NCBI RefSeq assembly: GCF_901000735.1
Contig: NC_081541.1
Span: 46,915,485-46,979,484, forward strand
DNA: 64,000 nucleotides
Origin: Corylus avellana
Taxonomy: Eukaryota; Streptophyta; Magnoliopsida; Fagales; Betulaceae
Direction: 5' to 3'
Shown here: positions 1 through 10,618 of the stretch, one piece after another
How the letters are laid out: each line of letters opens with the position of its first letter
Numbering within the stretch: position 1 is the stretch's first letter
Notes under the pieces: model-generated
Database searches by the model: none
Told to the model about the DNA's origin: nothing
Seen by the model: only the letters and a program-made list of their open reading frames with translations
Position numbers and translations under genes: made by a program

Positions 1-1291
1 GTCCATTTTGATGTTTTCCCCAATATTTCTCTTGCTTTGGATGATATTCATATTCTTAAAGCTTTAACGCTGAATATTCTTACTTCTGGTTATAATATGG
101 AAGAAGGTAGCAGACCTCTTGCTATCATCTACCGTATTTATTATAAATTGATGAAAACAAATCTAGATCCACAAGCTGTGATCAAGAATCCAGGTGAATC
201 TACTTTGTTAATTCAAAGTTCTATTCATAATGCTAATATTAAAACTCCGAAAATGATTCGATGGGATGAGATTGACCTCCCCAACGAATGGCTTTTGGAA
301 AATGTTACAAAACCTTCTCGAGTAGTGAATGATGCCTCTAATCTTGATTACATCCAACAATACCTGGATGGATGTGTTAAAATCAATTTTTCTGATTTAG
401 GACTTTCAAGTAGAATTGAAAGACCTCTTTTGGTTAACGAACGAAGGAATTCTTTTGTTGGTTCCACAACCACAAAAGGACTTCGAAGTTGTGATAAGGA
501 TGTGGATGAGTCTCTTAATCCTCCTCCTCTTTATCCTACAGTTAACCCTGATTTGAAACTTAAAGGAATTTCTACTGATTCCCAAGTTTCCTCTGCCTAT
601 TACTCTACTAGAAATCATCCTCCAACGGATGATGAAGGTGGATCTATTTCTCCTTTTGCTTCTGATTTTAATGCTCCTCTTCCCACTGATCATTCTCATC
701 AGTGTAATGTTATTACTGCTCCCATTAAAGATTTCTTTTCTATTATTGATTGGCCAGCTTTGTCCAAGGATTTTAACTCAAAAGAAAATCGTGATTTACG
801 GCATGCTTACCATGCCAAATATTTTGAAAAGGAACGAAATCTTATTAAAGTCAAATGGACTGAGATGATGATTGAGTCCCAAAAACATATTTTATTTTTT
901 GATTAGCTTCAAAAACATTTCCCTGTCGATAATGTTTTGAATGTTGTCAAACAGAATTTTGTTAATGAAGATAAATCTGTTGTTAGATCTTCTCATCCTC
1001 CTCTTGAAATACTCTTCTTGAATGTAATAAAGTTATTGTTAAATGTTCCCCTTTCAAAACCCATGATAAATATCCTATTAATAACGATAGGAAAATTATC
1101 GAGCAAAATAATTTTGTTAATCAATCTCTTCATATTATAGGACAACAATTAGATCGTATTGAAGAGAAAATTCCCTCTCCCTCTACTGATTTAAGAATTT
1201 CTTCCACTCCTTCTAAGATTGAAAAGCCTCTGATTTCCCTTCCTGATCTAAAGAAATCTTCTGGTTTAAAAACTACTTCTCAAATGAACCT
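1..1291 (+). pseudogene. Caulimovirid polyprotein fragment: end of movement protein and following linker
   Basis: The frame is open from base 1 to the TAG at 904-906 and resumes in the same frame after it, then decays before the N gap at 1292. The first 80 or so codons match the movement-protein pieces at 4187-4886 and 7495-8194. The rest (from about base 250) is polar, rich in Ser, Pro and Asp, and appears only here; it would correspond to the region between movement protein and coat protein in a caulimovirid polyprotein. The start lies outside the window and the 3' end is lost in the gap. It is a remnant, not an expressed viral gene. Family assignment rests on the movement-protein part; the linker alone would not be recognisable. 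Confidence 0.65.
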
Positions 1292-1391
1292 NNNNNNNNN
1301 NNNNNNNNNNNNNNNNNNNNNNNNNNNNNNNNNNNNNNNNNNNNNNNNNNNNNNNNNNNNNNNNNNNNNNNNNNNNNNNNNNNNNNNNNNN

Positions 1392-1556
1392 AGATTTATA
1401 CCAAGAAGTCGTGTAAACATCCTTAGCGTTAAGCTTGGGGATATTCCACTTATCAAATTTAAAATCATTATCACTTTCAACAGAAAATTGTTCAAAATTA
1501 ACCACGTCAGGTGGTAAACTGGAATTAGAGCTAACAGAAGAATTAGATCTCCACAT
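1392..1556 (-). pseudogene. Movement protein N-terminus fragment, inverted copy
   Basis: On the minus strand the frame starts with MWRSNSS and runs into the N gap at 1391. It is nearly identical to the start of the + strand copies at 4187 and 7495. Upstream on the same strand lie the leader and the primer-binding site at 2012-2025, the order expected of a caulimovirid. Only about 55 codons are present. Confidence 0.6.
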
Positions 1557-2011
1557 ATTGACAGACAAACTACACACAAAATCACTCACTGGGCATAGTC
1601 TTACAGAATCTCATCCTAGGTACTCACTCACAAGGCAAACTTCCTAAGCATGTCCTTCGTAGATGCAAAACTATCCACACATACCCTTGGCCTAACCCGC
1701 AGTTGAAACCAAAACTATTCACACATACCCAAGGCCTAGCCCACAGTCTCTTCTTCACGCCCTAACACGCCAACCCAGGCTTTCAACGGGACTTACAGAT
1801 ACCTCGCAAACTGTAGTGACGGGGTGGTGAACTACCGTTTCTGACAACTGTAATGACGGGGTGGTGGACTACCGTTCAATACCTAAGAGCTCTACACAGA
1901 GAAAGGTTAACAGGGAGTAAGGACTCAGAAAGATCAAAAGCAAGACAATACACAGGGAGGTCAAGAGGGAGCAGGGTGTACATCAAGGCAGCAAAGAGAT
2001 CGCAACTCTTA

Positions 2012-2025
2012 TGGCTCTGATACCA
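2012..2025 (-). promoter_or_regulatory. tRNA-Met primer-binding site of the pararetrovirus
   Basis: The minus strand reads TGGTATCAGAGCCA, the complement of the initiator tRNA-Met 3' end that primes reverse transcription in Caulimoviridae and many plant LTR elements. It lies about 450 bases upstream of the movement-protein start on the same strand, as expected for a viral leader. Confidence 0.8.
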
Positions 2026-2374
2026 AACAACGGAAGGGGAGGAAGCGCGGTATGCATATAGATGCAGGGAGTAGGGGAGAGTGATGTACATGCAAAAGGT
2101 AATTTAAATCAAAGCAGCAAAACCAGCCATGAGGCGGTGATGACAATTGTATAATCAAAATAAAGAACTGAAATTAAAAATAGTTGAGGAGCTTGAAATC
2201 AAAACTCAAGAATAAGATTGATAAAATATCTTACAAAAGTAAGTGATAGAACTTACAGAAGTAAGTGATAGAGGAGAAGGAAATCAAAATATAAAAGCAG
2301 GGGAATGGCTAGAAGTATAGGGTATTAGATTATCCCAAAAGAGCTTCTGCCTTACAATGGGAGATGGGAGCCCG

Positions 2375-2381
2375 TTATATA
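2375..2381 (-). promoter_or_regulatory. TATA box of a pararetroviral intergenic promoter
   Basis: The minus strand carries TATATAA followed by a GC-richer, pyrimidine-rich stretch. It lies between the end of ORF2 (2744) and the primer site (2025). The same motif and surroundings recur at 5084-5090 and 8392-8398. Position and sequence suit the promoter of the long viral transcript; activity is unknown. Confidence 0.5.
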
Positions 2382-2743
2382 GGCGATTTACAATGAGAAA
2401 AACAAAATACAATCATGATACAAATAGTAAAAGCAGATTCCGCGTTAATTCGGTCAAAAGTAAACAGTAGAAAGTATGCGCACTGTGGAAACGGCGCCAA
2501 TCAGGAACAATGAAAGTCTTCAATCTGAAATAGTAACTATCGGCACTGTAGTGTCGGCAGACAAGACATCAATAGTAACAGTAATTCGCTGTCGTCATGA
2601 ACAGTGAATGTGAATAGTAATCCAGCCATTATGAGCAAGTCTGAAATCTAAAAATCAGGAGCCGTCATGAGGCCATTCTGTAGTCTGGGGGGGGAGGGGG
2701 GAAAGGCTGTTAGGAGCCCATCTGAAATCTTCTTGAAGAGGAA

Positions 2744-3679
2744 TCAGTCTTCATCACCAGATATGGAATCAAGAAAGGTTTGAATCCATTGTTTCTTTTT
2801 CGAAATAGTTGAAGAAGAGAATTTTGGAACTGGAGGTGGAGAAGGAACTAAGGTTGGCATAGTAGTTGCAACTCTTTGAACTAATATTTCAACTTTTTTG
2901 ACAATAGGGTCAATCTTGGGGGATTTTTCCCAAGTTTTAGCTTGAAACCAATGTCTTTCAATTTTCTCTTCATTCTTAGCATAATTCCATTTTAGAAACC
3001 ATGGAACTCTGAACTTTTTGGCAAAATGAAGTATTGATGGGAAAATAGGATTATAATCATCACAGCAACCGTCACAGGTGATATGGGATGAAAATAGATG
3101 GTAAGCGTGAACAAGCTGAGGAGGGAGAACATCTAAGGTAAGACCAAATTGATTCCACCATTGGTTAAACCAAGCGGGGAGAAAACCATTAAATTCTTTA
3201 TCAAAACTGATAAACCAAAAATGTTTAAAATCAGGGTTTTGGAAAAGCATAAATTGGAACTAGGCATTCACACAATCATAATAAGAATAGGGAACGTGAG
3301 AGCTGGAGGAAGGTTTTAGGGCAGAAGGGTGAGAGCCCCAATCATCAATGGAGATGAAATTGACAAAATATGCAATGGTACCAACAATCGTTTGAGGATT
3401 GTTATGTTTAAAAATAGGTCTGAATCGGACATAATTGGTTTGGATCAAAATGTCAGTATAAAATGACAAATCTTTCAAAGGATGTTAAGGGATCCAATGA
3501 AAATTAGGGGGAAAGTAAGAATGAGCCAGTTGCTCTGGAGTCTGAGAATGATCTTCAGAAGAGAATAAATACTGAGAAAAGGGGAGAGCAATAAAGGGAA
3601 TAGAAATATTGACAGAAGGGGGACTAGGTTCCTTAAGAGGAGCCATAGTAAGGGGACTAGGTTCCTTAGGAGGAGCCAT
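2744..3679 (-). pseudogene. Pararetroviral ORF2-like protein, copy a, with two in-frame stops
   Basis: A single frame of 312 codons starts MAPPKEPSP and ends with an acidic tail. It is interrupted by two in-frame stop codons, near 3487 and 3259, with no frameshift. The middle is rich in Trp, Phe and His and contains a WWNQFG motif shared with the copy at 5304-6120. The C-terminal third is a Lys/Ser/Pro-rich linker. In the copy at 6653-6987 the first stop is a Glu codon, so that stop is a recent point change. I do not recognise a function. Position just before the promoter and primer site suggests the second ORF of a florendovirus-type genome, whose role is not established. Confidence 0.5.
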
Positions 3680-3716
3680 AGTTCCTGGCTACTGCGCTTC
3701 CTTCCCTTCCGTTGTT

Positions 3717-3730
3717 TGGTATCAGAGCCA
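3717..3730 (+). promoter_or_regulatory. tRNA-Met primer-binding site, + strand copy
   Basis: TGGTATCAGAGCCA on the + strand, followed by a leader of about 450 bases and then the movement-protein start at 4187. About 20 bases upstream the sequence switches to inverted ORF2 DNA, marking a rearrangement junction. Confidence 0.8.
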
Positions 3731-4186
3731 TAAGAGTTGCGATCTCTTTGCTGCCTTGATGTACACACTGCTCCCTCTTGACGTCCCTGTGTATCGTCTT
3801 GCTTTTGATCTTTCTGAGTCGTTACTCCCTGTTAACCTTTCTCTATGTAGAGCTTTTAGGTGTTGAACGGTAGTCCAGCACCCCGTCACTACAGTTATAA
3901 GAAACAGTAGTTCACCATCCCCGTCACTACAGTTTGCGAGGTATCTGTAAGTCCCGTTGAAAGCCTAGGTTGGCATGTTAGGGCATGAAGAAGAGACTCT
4001 GGGCTAGGCCTAGGGTATGTGTGAATAGTTTTGGTTTCACCTGCGGGTTAGGCCAAGGGTATGTGTGGATAGTTTTGCGTCTAGAAAGGACATGCTTAGG
4101 AAGTTTGCCTTGTGAGTGAGTACCTAGGATGAGATTCTGTAAGACTATGCCCAGTGAGTGATTTTGTGTGTAGTTTGTCTGTCAAT

Positions 4187-4886
4187 ATGTGGAGATCTAA
4201 TTCTTCTGTTAGCTCTAATTCCAGTTTACCACCTGACGTGATTAATTTTGAACAATTTTCTGTTGAAAGTGATAATGATTTTAAATTTGATAAGTGGAAT
4301 ATCCCCAAGCCAAACGCTAAGGATGTTTACACGACTTCTTGGTATAAATCTTCTTTTAGATCTGAATATTCTGTTAAAATGGTTGAACAAACCTTTGCTA
4401 TTTCCGGAAAAGATCAAACCATTACCTTGTTTATCAAAAAAATTTGTTAATAATTCTCTTGCTAAAGGTTACAGATTTTTGCATATTGGTTCTGTTCAAG
4501 TTGCAGTCAAGCCATTGACTCGACTTTGTATCAATGCTTCTGTTTTGTTATGTTTGCGTGACGCAAGATTTGTTGATTTTCGTACTAGTATTCTTGGTAT
4601 GATTCAATCTTCTCTGTTTAATGGTCCTGTCCATTTTGATGTTTTCCCCAATATTTCTCTTGCTTTGGATGATATTCATATTCTTAAAGCTTTAACGCTG
4701 AATATTCTTACTTCTGGTTATAATATGGAAGAAGGTAGCAGACCTCTTGCTATCATCTACCGTATTTATTATAAATTGATGAAAACAAATCTAGATCCAC
4801 AAGCTGTGATCAAGAATCAAGGTGAATCTACTTTGTTAATTCAAAGTTCTACTCAAAATACTAATATTAAAACCCTAAAAAATTAA
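4187..4886 (+). pseudogene. Caulimovirid movement protein, truncated and frameshifted (copy 1)
   Basis: The frame starts MWRSNSS and runs to a stop after a run of seven A at about 4436-4443. The following 140 codons continue in another frame and contain the core of a 30K-superfamily movement protein: a GYRFLHIGSVQVAVKP beta strand, then the conserved DARF motif. Such proteins open plasmodesmata for virus spread. The reading stops at 4886, where viral DNA jumps to inverted intergenic sequence, so the C-terminal part seen at 1-1291 is missing. The same frame break occurs in the copy at 7495-8194. Confidence 0.7.
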
Positions 4887-5083
4887 AAATAGTTGAGAAG
4901 CTTGAAATCAAAACTCAAGAATAAGATTGATAAAATATCTTACAAAAGTAAGTGATAGAACTTACAGATGTAAGTGATAGAGGAGAAGGAAATCAAAATA
5001 TGAAAGAAGGGGAATGGCTAGAAGTAGAGGGTATTAGATTATCCCAAAAGAGCTTCTGCCTTACAATGGGAGAGGGGAGCCCG

Positions 5084-5090
5084 TTATATA
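5084..5090 (-). promoter_or_regulatory. TATA box of inverted pararetroviral promoter (copy 1)
   Basis: TATATAA on the minus strand in the same context as 2375-2381. Here, because of the rearrangement at about 4880, transcription from it would run leftwards into the antisense strand of the truncated movement-protein copy. Confidence 0.45.
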
Positions 5091-5303
5091 GGCAAATTAC
5101 AGTGAATAAAACAAACTACAATCATGAGCCAAATAGTAAAAGCAGATTCCACGTTAATGCGGTCAAAGGTAAACAGTAGAAAGTATGCACACTGTGGAGT
5201 CGGCGCCAATCAAGAACAGTGAAAGTCTTCAATCTGAAATAGTGACTGTCGGCACTGTAGTGTCGGCAGATAAGACATCAATGGTAACAATAATTCGCTG
5301 TCG

Positions 5304-6120
5304 TCATGAACTGTGAATGTGAACAGTAATCCTACACAGTTTGTCGGCGGCAGTAGTGAACAGTACTTTTTGTACAGTACTCCTCAAATAGTGATGAATA
5401 GTAATTCTAAAGAATTCTGGAAGAAGAGAGAAACTAGCCGTTATGAGCCAGTCTGAAATCTTAGAACTAGGAGCAGGAGTCTTAGAGATTTTAGTCAAAT
5501 CTTTAACATAGATGACAATGGAATCAACTTGTGAACATTTATCCCACCATTTGACATACCAATGTCGTTGAATCTTATCTTCTGAAAGGATATATTGCCA
5601 TTTCAGAATCCATGGAAATTTGAAATTTTTAACAAAGTGCAACATAATAGGAAACTTAGATCCATAACTATCAACTTTATAAGAATTTTTGAAAGTCTGG
5701 AAAGCTTCAATTAATTGGAGAGGAAGAGTGTCGGGGAGAATGCCAAATTGGTTCCACCATCTGGAGAACCAGAGAGGAAGGATTCCATAGAAATTTTTGT
5801 CAAAATTAATAAACCAGGAATGATCAAAATTCGAGGTTTGATATAACAAAAATTTAAACCAAGCTTCAATATAATCATAATAAGTAAAAGGAATGTTAAA
5901 CCCGTTAAGGGAGTTTGAAACAGAGGGATGGTTTCCCCATTCTTTTTCAGTGATAATTCTTTTAAAATAAATACTATGAAAAAGTAACTTTTGGGGATTA
6001 ATTTTGCAATAAATGGTCTTAAAAAAGACAGAACCAGTTTGTTTCAAAATTGTAGAATAATAAGCCAAATTCTTCTGAGGATGTTCAGCGATCCAATGAA
6101 AATTTGGAGGGAAATAGGAG
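5304..6120 (-). pseudogene. Pararetroviral ORF2-like protein, copy b (divergent lineage)
   Basis: The frame is open from about 6120 to the stop at 5304, with the first Met at 6068. It shares the framework of copy a (FHWI, HP, WWNQFG, FPW, LKW, ERHW-type positions) but differs at a large share of residues, so it comes from a different viral lineage or genome component. The N-terminal MAPPKEP segment is missing because CACTA-like repeat DNA begins at 6121. The C-terminus differs entirely from copy a and may be out of the native frame. Function unknown. Confidence 0.5.
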
Positions 6121-6552
6121 AGGGCAATATATATATAAGAAATGTGTCAAAGATTACAAGTCACTAAACAGATTTTTTTTTTTTTTAATTTTAAATTTTA
6201 AATTTTAATTAAATTCCATTAGTGGCGTGTCAATATTCAAACGTCACTAAATTAGTGACGTGTCAACTGTTGGCATGTCACTAAGAAAACAAGCGGGTGA
6301 AAATTCACACAAAAAAATGAAATAAATAAATAAATTCTGATAGGTGACGTGCCACTTTTGGCACGTCACCACTTTAGTGATGTGCCTCTTTTGGCATGTC
6401 ACTAAAGTCTACATGGAATACATAAGAAGATCATATTTATTTATTTATTAATTATTATTATTTTTTTTTTCTTTAGTGAAGTGCCACTTTTGGCACGTCA
6501 CCACTTTAGTGACGTGCCACTTTTGGCACGTCACTAAAGTCTGCATGGGGAT
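6121..6552. mobile_element. CACTA-like subterminal repeats, first copy, cut by gap
   Basis: The region is full of direct and inverted copies of a GTGACGTGCCA-type word, often as palindromes with TTTTGG in the centre, plus poly-A/T stretches. Such arrays are typical of the subterminal regions of plant CACTA (En/Spm) elements. It is nearly identical to 9429-9862 and stops at the N gap. Confidence 0.5.
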
Positions 6553-6652
6553 NNNNNNNNNNNNNNNNNNNNNNNNNNNNNNNNNNNNNNNNNNNNNNNN
6601 NNNNNNNNNNNNNNNNNNNNNNNNNNNNNNNNNNNNNNNNNNNNNNNNNNNN

Positions 6653-6987
6653 TCAATGGAGATGAAATTGACAAAATATGCAATGGTACCAACAATCGTT
6701 TGAGGATTGTTATGTTTAAAAATAGGTCTGAATTGGACATAATTGGTTTGGATCAAAATGTCTGTATAAAATGACAAATCTTTCAAAGGATGTTCAGGGA
6801 TCCAATGAAAATTAGGGGGAAAGTAAGAATGAGCCAGTTGCTCTGGAGTCTGAGAATGATCTTCAGAAGAGAATAAATACTGAGAAAAGGGGAGAGCAAT
6901 AAAGGGAATAGAAATATTGACAGAAGGGGGACAAGGTTCCTTAAGAGGGGCCATAGTAAGGGGACTAGGTTCCTTAGGAGGAGCCAT
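6653..6987 (-). pseudogene. Pararetroviral ORF2-like protein N-terminus, copy c
   Basis: The frame starts MAPPKEPSP at 6987 and is open down to the N gap at 6652. It matches 3345-3679 but has Glu where copy a has its first stop. Only about 111 codons remain. Confidence 0.5.
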
Positions 6988-7024
6988 AGTTCCTGGCTAC
7001 TGCGCTTCCTCCCCCTCCGTTGTT

Positions 7025-7038
7025 TGGTATCAGAGCCA
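7025..7038 (+). promoter_or_regulatory. tRNA-Met primer-binding site, second + strand copy
   Basis: Same motif as 3717-3730, exactly 3308 bases further on, followed by the same leader. Confidence 0.8.
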
Positions 7039-7494
7039 TAAGAGTTGCGATCTCTTTGCTGCCTTGATGTACACTCTGCTCCCTCTTGACGTCCCTGTGT
7101 ATCGTCTTGCTTTTGATCTTTCTGAGTCGTTACTCCCTGTTAACCTTTCTCTGTGTAGAGCTTTTAGGTGTTGAACGGTAGTACACCACCCCGTCACTAC
7201 AGTTGTAAGAAACAGTAGTTCACCATCCCCGTCACTACAGTTTTCCAGGTATCTGTAAGTCTTGTTGAAAGCCTGGGTTGGCGTGTTAGGGCGTGAAGAA
7301 GAGACTGTGGGCTAGGCCTAGGGTATGTGTGAATAGTTTTGGTTTCACCTGCGGGTTAAGCCAAGGGTATGTGTGGATAGTTTTGCGTCTAGAATGGACA
7401 TGCTTAGGAAGTTTGCCTTGTGAGTGAGTACCTAGGATGAGATTCTGTAAGACTATGCCCAGTGAGTGATTTTTTGTGTAGTTTGTCTGTCAAT

Positions 7495-8194
7495 ATGTGG
7501 AGATCTAATTCTTCTGTTAGCTCTAATTCCAGTTTACCACCTGACGTGGTTAATTTTGAACAATTTTCTGTTGAAAGTGATAATGATTTTAAATTTGATA
7601 AGTGGAATATCCCCAAGCCTAACACTAAGGATGTTTACACGACTTCTTGGTATAAATCTTCTTTTAGATCTGAATATTCTGTTAAAATTGTTGAACAAAC
7701 CTTTGCTATTTCCGGCAAAGATCAAACCATTACCTTGTTTAACAAAAAAATTTGTTAATAATTCTCTTGCTAAAGGTTACAGATTTTTGCATATTGGTTC
7801 TGTTCAAGTTGCAGTCAAGCCATTGACTCGAGTTTGTATCAATGCTTCTGTTTTGTTATGTTTGCATGACGCAAGATTTGTTGATTTTCGTACTAGTATT
7901 CTTGGTATGATTCAATCTTCTCTGTTTAATGGTCCTGTCCATTTTGATGTTTTCCCCAATATTTCTCTTGCTTTGGATGATATTCATATTCTTAAAGCTT
8001 TAACGCTGAATATTCTTACTTCTGGTTATAATATGGAAGAAGGTAGCAGACCTCTTGCTATCATCTACCGTATTTATTATAAATTGATGAAAACAAATCT
8101 AGATCCACAAGCTGTGATCAAGAATCAAGGTGAATCTACTTTGTTAATTCAAAGTTCTACTCAGAATAGTAATATTAAAACCCCAAAAAATTAA
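7495..8194 (+). pseudogene. Caulimovirid movement protein, truncated and frameshifted (copy 2)
   Basis: Near-identical to 4187-4886, with a few substitutions. The same A-run frame break separates the first 87 codons from the 30K movement-protein core, and the same abrupt end follows at 8194. It carries no additional breaks. The shared lesions show that both copies descend from one already broken insertion, or are two alleles of it. Confidence 0.7.
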
Positions 8195-8391
8195 AAATAG
8201 TTGAGAAGCTTGAAATCAAAACTCAAGAATAAGATTGATAAAATATCTTACAAAAGTAAGTGATAGAACTTACAGATGTAAGTGATAGAGGAGAAGGAAA
8301 TCAAAATATGAAAGCAGGGGAATGGCTAGAAGTAGAGGGTATTAGATTATCCCAAAAGAGCTTCTGCCTTACAATGGGAGAGGGGAGCCCG

Positions 8392-8398
8392 TTATATA
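8392..8398 (-). promoter_or_regulatory. TATA box of inverted pararetroviral promoter (copy 2)
   Basis: TATATAA on the minus strand, the 3308-base-offset counterpart of 5084-5090. Confidence 0.45.
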
Positions 8399-8611
8399 GG
8401 CAAATTACAGTGAATAAAACAAACTACAATCATGAGCCAAATAGTAAAAGCAGATTCCGCGTTAATGCGGTCAAAGGTAAACCGTAGAAAGTATGCACAC
8501 TGTGGAGTTGGCGCCAATCAAGAACAGTGAAAGTCTTCAATCTGAAATAGTGACTGTCGGCACTGTAGTGTCGGCAGATAAGACATCAATGGTAACAGTA
8601 ATTTGCTGTCG

Positions 8612-9428
8612 TCATGAACAATGAATGTGAACAGTAATCCTACACAGTTTGTCGGCGGCAGTAGTGAATAGTACTTTTTGCACAGTACTCCTCAAATAGT
8701 GAAGAATAGTAATTCTAAAGAATTCTGGAAGAAGAGAGAAACTAGCCGTTATGAGCCAGTCTGAAATCTGAGAACTAGGAGCAGGAGTCTTAGAGATTTT
8801 AGCCAAATCTTTAACATAGATGACAATGGAATCAACTTGTGAACATTTATCCGACCATTTGACATACCAATGTCGTTGAATCTTATCTTCTGAAAGGATA
8901 TATTGCCATTTCAGAATCCATGGAAATTTGAAATTTTTAACAAAGTGCAACATAATAGGAAACTTAGATCCATAACTATCAACTTTATAAGAGTTTTTGA
9001 AAGTCTGGAAAGCTTCAATTAATTGGAGAGGAAGAGTATCGGGGAGAATTCCAAATTGGTTCCACCATCAGGAGAACTAGAGAGGAAGGATTCCATAGAA
9101 ATTTTTGTCAAAATTAATAAACCAGGAATGATCAAAATTCGAGGTTTGATATAGCAAAAATTTAAACCAAGCTTCAATATAATCATAATAAGTAAAAGGA
9201 AAGTTAAACCCGTTAAGGGATTTTGAAACAGAGGGATGGTTTCCCCATTCTTTTTCAGTGATAATTCTTTTAAAATAAACACTATGAAAAAGTAACTTTT
9301 GGGGATTAATTTTGCAATAAATGGTCTTAAAAAAGACAGAACCAGTTTGTTTCAAAATTGTAGAATAATAAGCCAAATTCTTCTGAGGATGTTCAGCGAT
9401 CCAATGAAAATTTGGAGGGAAATAGGAG
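8612..9428 (-). pseudogene. Pararetroviral ORF2-like protein, copy d
   Basis: Counterpart of 5304-6120 with the same open frame, except for a nonsense change (Trp to TAG) at 9077-9079 that splits it. Its upstream boundary with repeat DNA is the same as in copy b. Function unknown. Confidence 0.5.
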
Positions 9429-10574
9429 AGGGCAATATATATATAAGAAATGTGTCAAAGATTACAAGTCACTAAACAGATTTTTTTTTTTTTTAATTTT
9501 AAATTTTAAATTTTAATTAAATTCCATTAGTGGCGTGTCAATATTCAAACGTCACTAAATTAGTGACGTGTCAACTGTTGGCATGTCACTAAGAAAACAA
9601 GCGGGTGAAAATTCACACAAAAAAATGAAATAAATAAATAAATTCTGATAGGTGACGTGCCACTTTTGGCACGTCACCCCTTTAATGATGTGCCTCTTTT
9701 GGCATGTCACTAAAGTCTACATGGAATACATAAGAAGATCATATTTATTTATTTATTAGTTATTATTATTATTTTTTTCTTTAGTGAAGTGCCACTTTTG
9801 GCACGTCACCACTTTACTGACGTGCCACTTTTGGCACGTCACTAAAGTCTGCATGGGGATCCAGTACTTATGCTGGCAACAGGGGTACGAAGATCATTTT
9901 TTTTTTTTTTTCTTCCTCTCTTTCTCCTTTTTCTTCTTCTTCTTTTCTTCTTCTCTTCTTCTCTCCCTCTCCCAGCACGCAATCACCTCTCGGACGCCGT
10001 TCTCTTTCTCTCTCCGGCGGTCTAGCTTTCTCCATCCGGCCATCTCTCTCCGACAGGTATATACATATATATACCTTTGATTTTTTATTTACTTTTCTGC
10101 TGGGTTTGGGATTTTGATTTTTTTTTGTCTGCTGCTAGGTTTGGGTTTTTGAAAATTTTCAAGGTCTGATTTTTCTAGTTGGTTTGGTTCGATTTTTCAG
10201 GTTGAATCCACTAGGTTGAATCCACTGGGGGAATGGACATACTCTAATGGGTAATTTTTCTGGTTGATTTTTCTGTTGTAGTTCCTGATTTTGTGTTAGT
10301 GATAATATGTGTCAATATATACCAGTTTTTTATCCTTCTGATGCCATGAAAAACCAGAGGTTTCTGTAGTTAGACGATAGATTTTGTCTTGCAACACAAA
10401 TTAGAACTATTATTCACATTAACTTTTCACCAACTTCATTTTAGTTCATGGTTTAGGCTTTGTTTGGGTAATTAGTGAAATTTGAGTCCTTATATCATGA
10501 CATGCCCCACAATGCAACAGAAATAGCATTTCAAATAAATAGAAAAATATCAAAAAAAATGGGGAAAAATTAAA

Positions 10575-10618
<44 letters not shown>

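Larger units (their letters stand above)
1..9428. mobile_element. Scrambled endogenous pararetrovirus (caulimovirid) locus
   Basis: The block consists of repeated pieces of one caulimovirid-like genome: a 30K-type movement-protein region, a separate downstream ORF (ORF2 here), an intergenic region with a TATA motif, and a tRNA-Met primer-binding site. Read on the minus strand, 3679 to 1392 keeps what looks like native order: ORF2, intergenic promoter region, primer site, leader, movement protein. Elsewhere pieces are inverted against each other, with junctions near 3697, 4880 and 6120. No aspartic protease, reverse transcriptase or RNase H of viral type is visible, so no complete genome is present. 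All coding pieces carry stops, frameshifts or truncations. The layout recalls florendovirus-type endogenous elements; genus assignment is inference. Two N gaps interrupt the block. Confidence 0.75.

Noticed and set aside
1435..1647. 70-codon + strand ORF, mirrored at 4096-4308 and 7404-7625
   Set aside because: It is the antisense shadow of the movement-protein N-terminus in all copies.
3609..3866. 85-codon + strand ORF over the primer site, repeated at 6917-7174
   Set aside because: It spans the inversion junction and the untranslated viral leader; the first part is the reverse of ORF2.
4952..5179. 75-codon + strand ORF, repeated at 8260-8487
   Set aside because: It lies across the inverted viral promoter region, has no recognisable domain, and is repeated only because the whole block is repeated.
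6121..6552. CRISPR-like array because of regularly repeated GTGACGTGCCA words
   Set aside because: Spacing is irregular, repeats occur in both orientations, and the host is a plant; CACTA-type subterminal repeats explain it.
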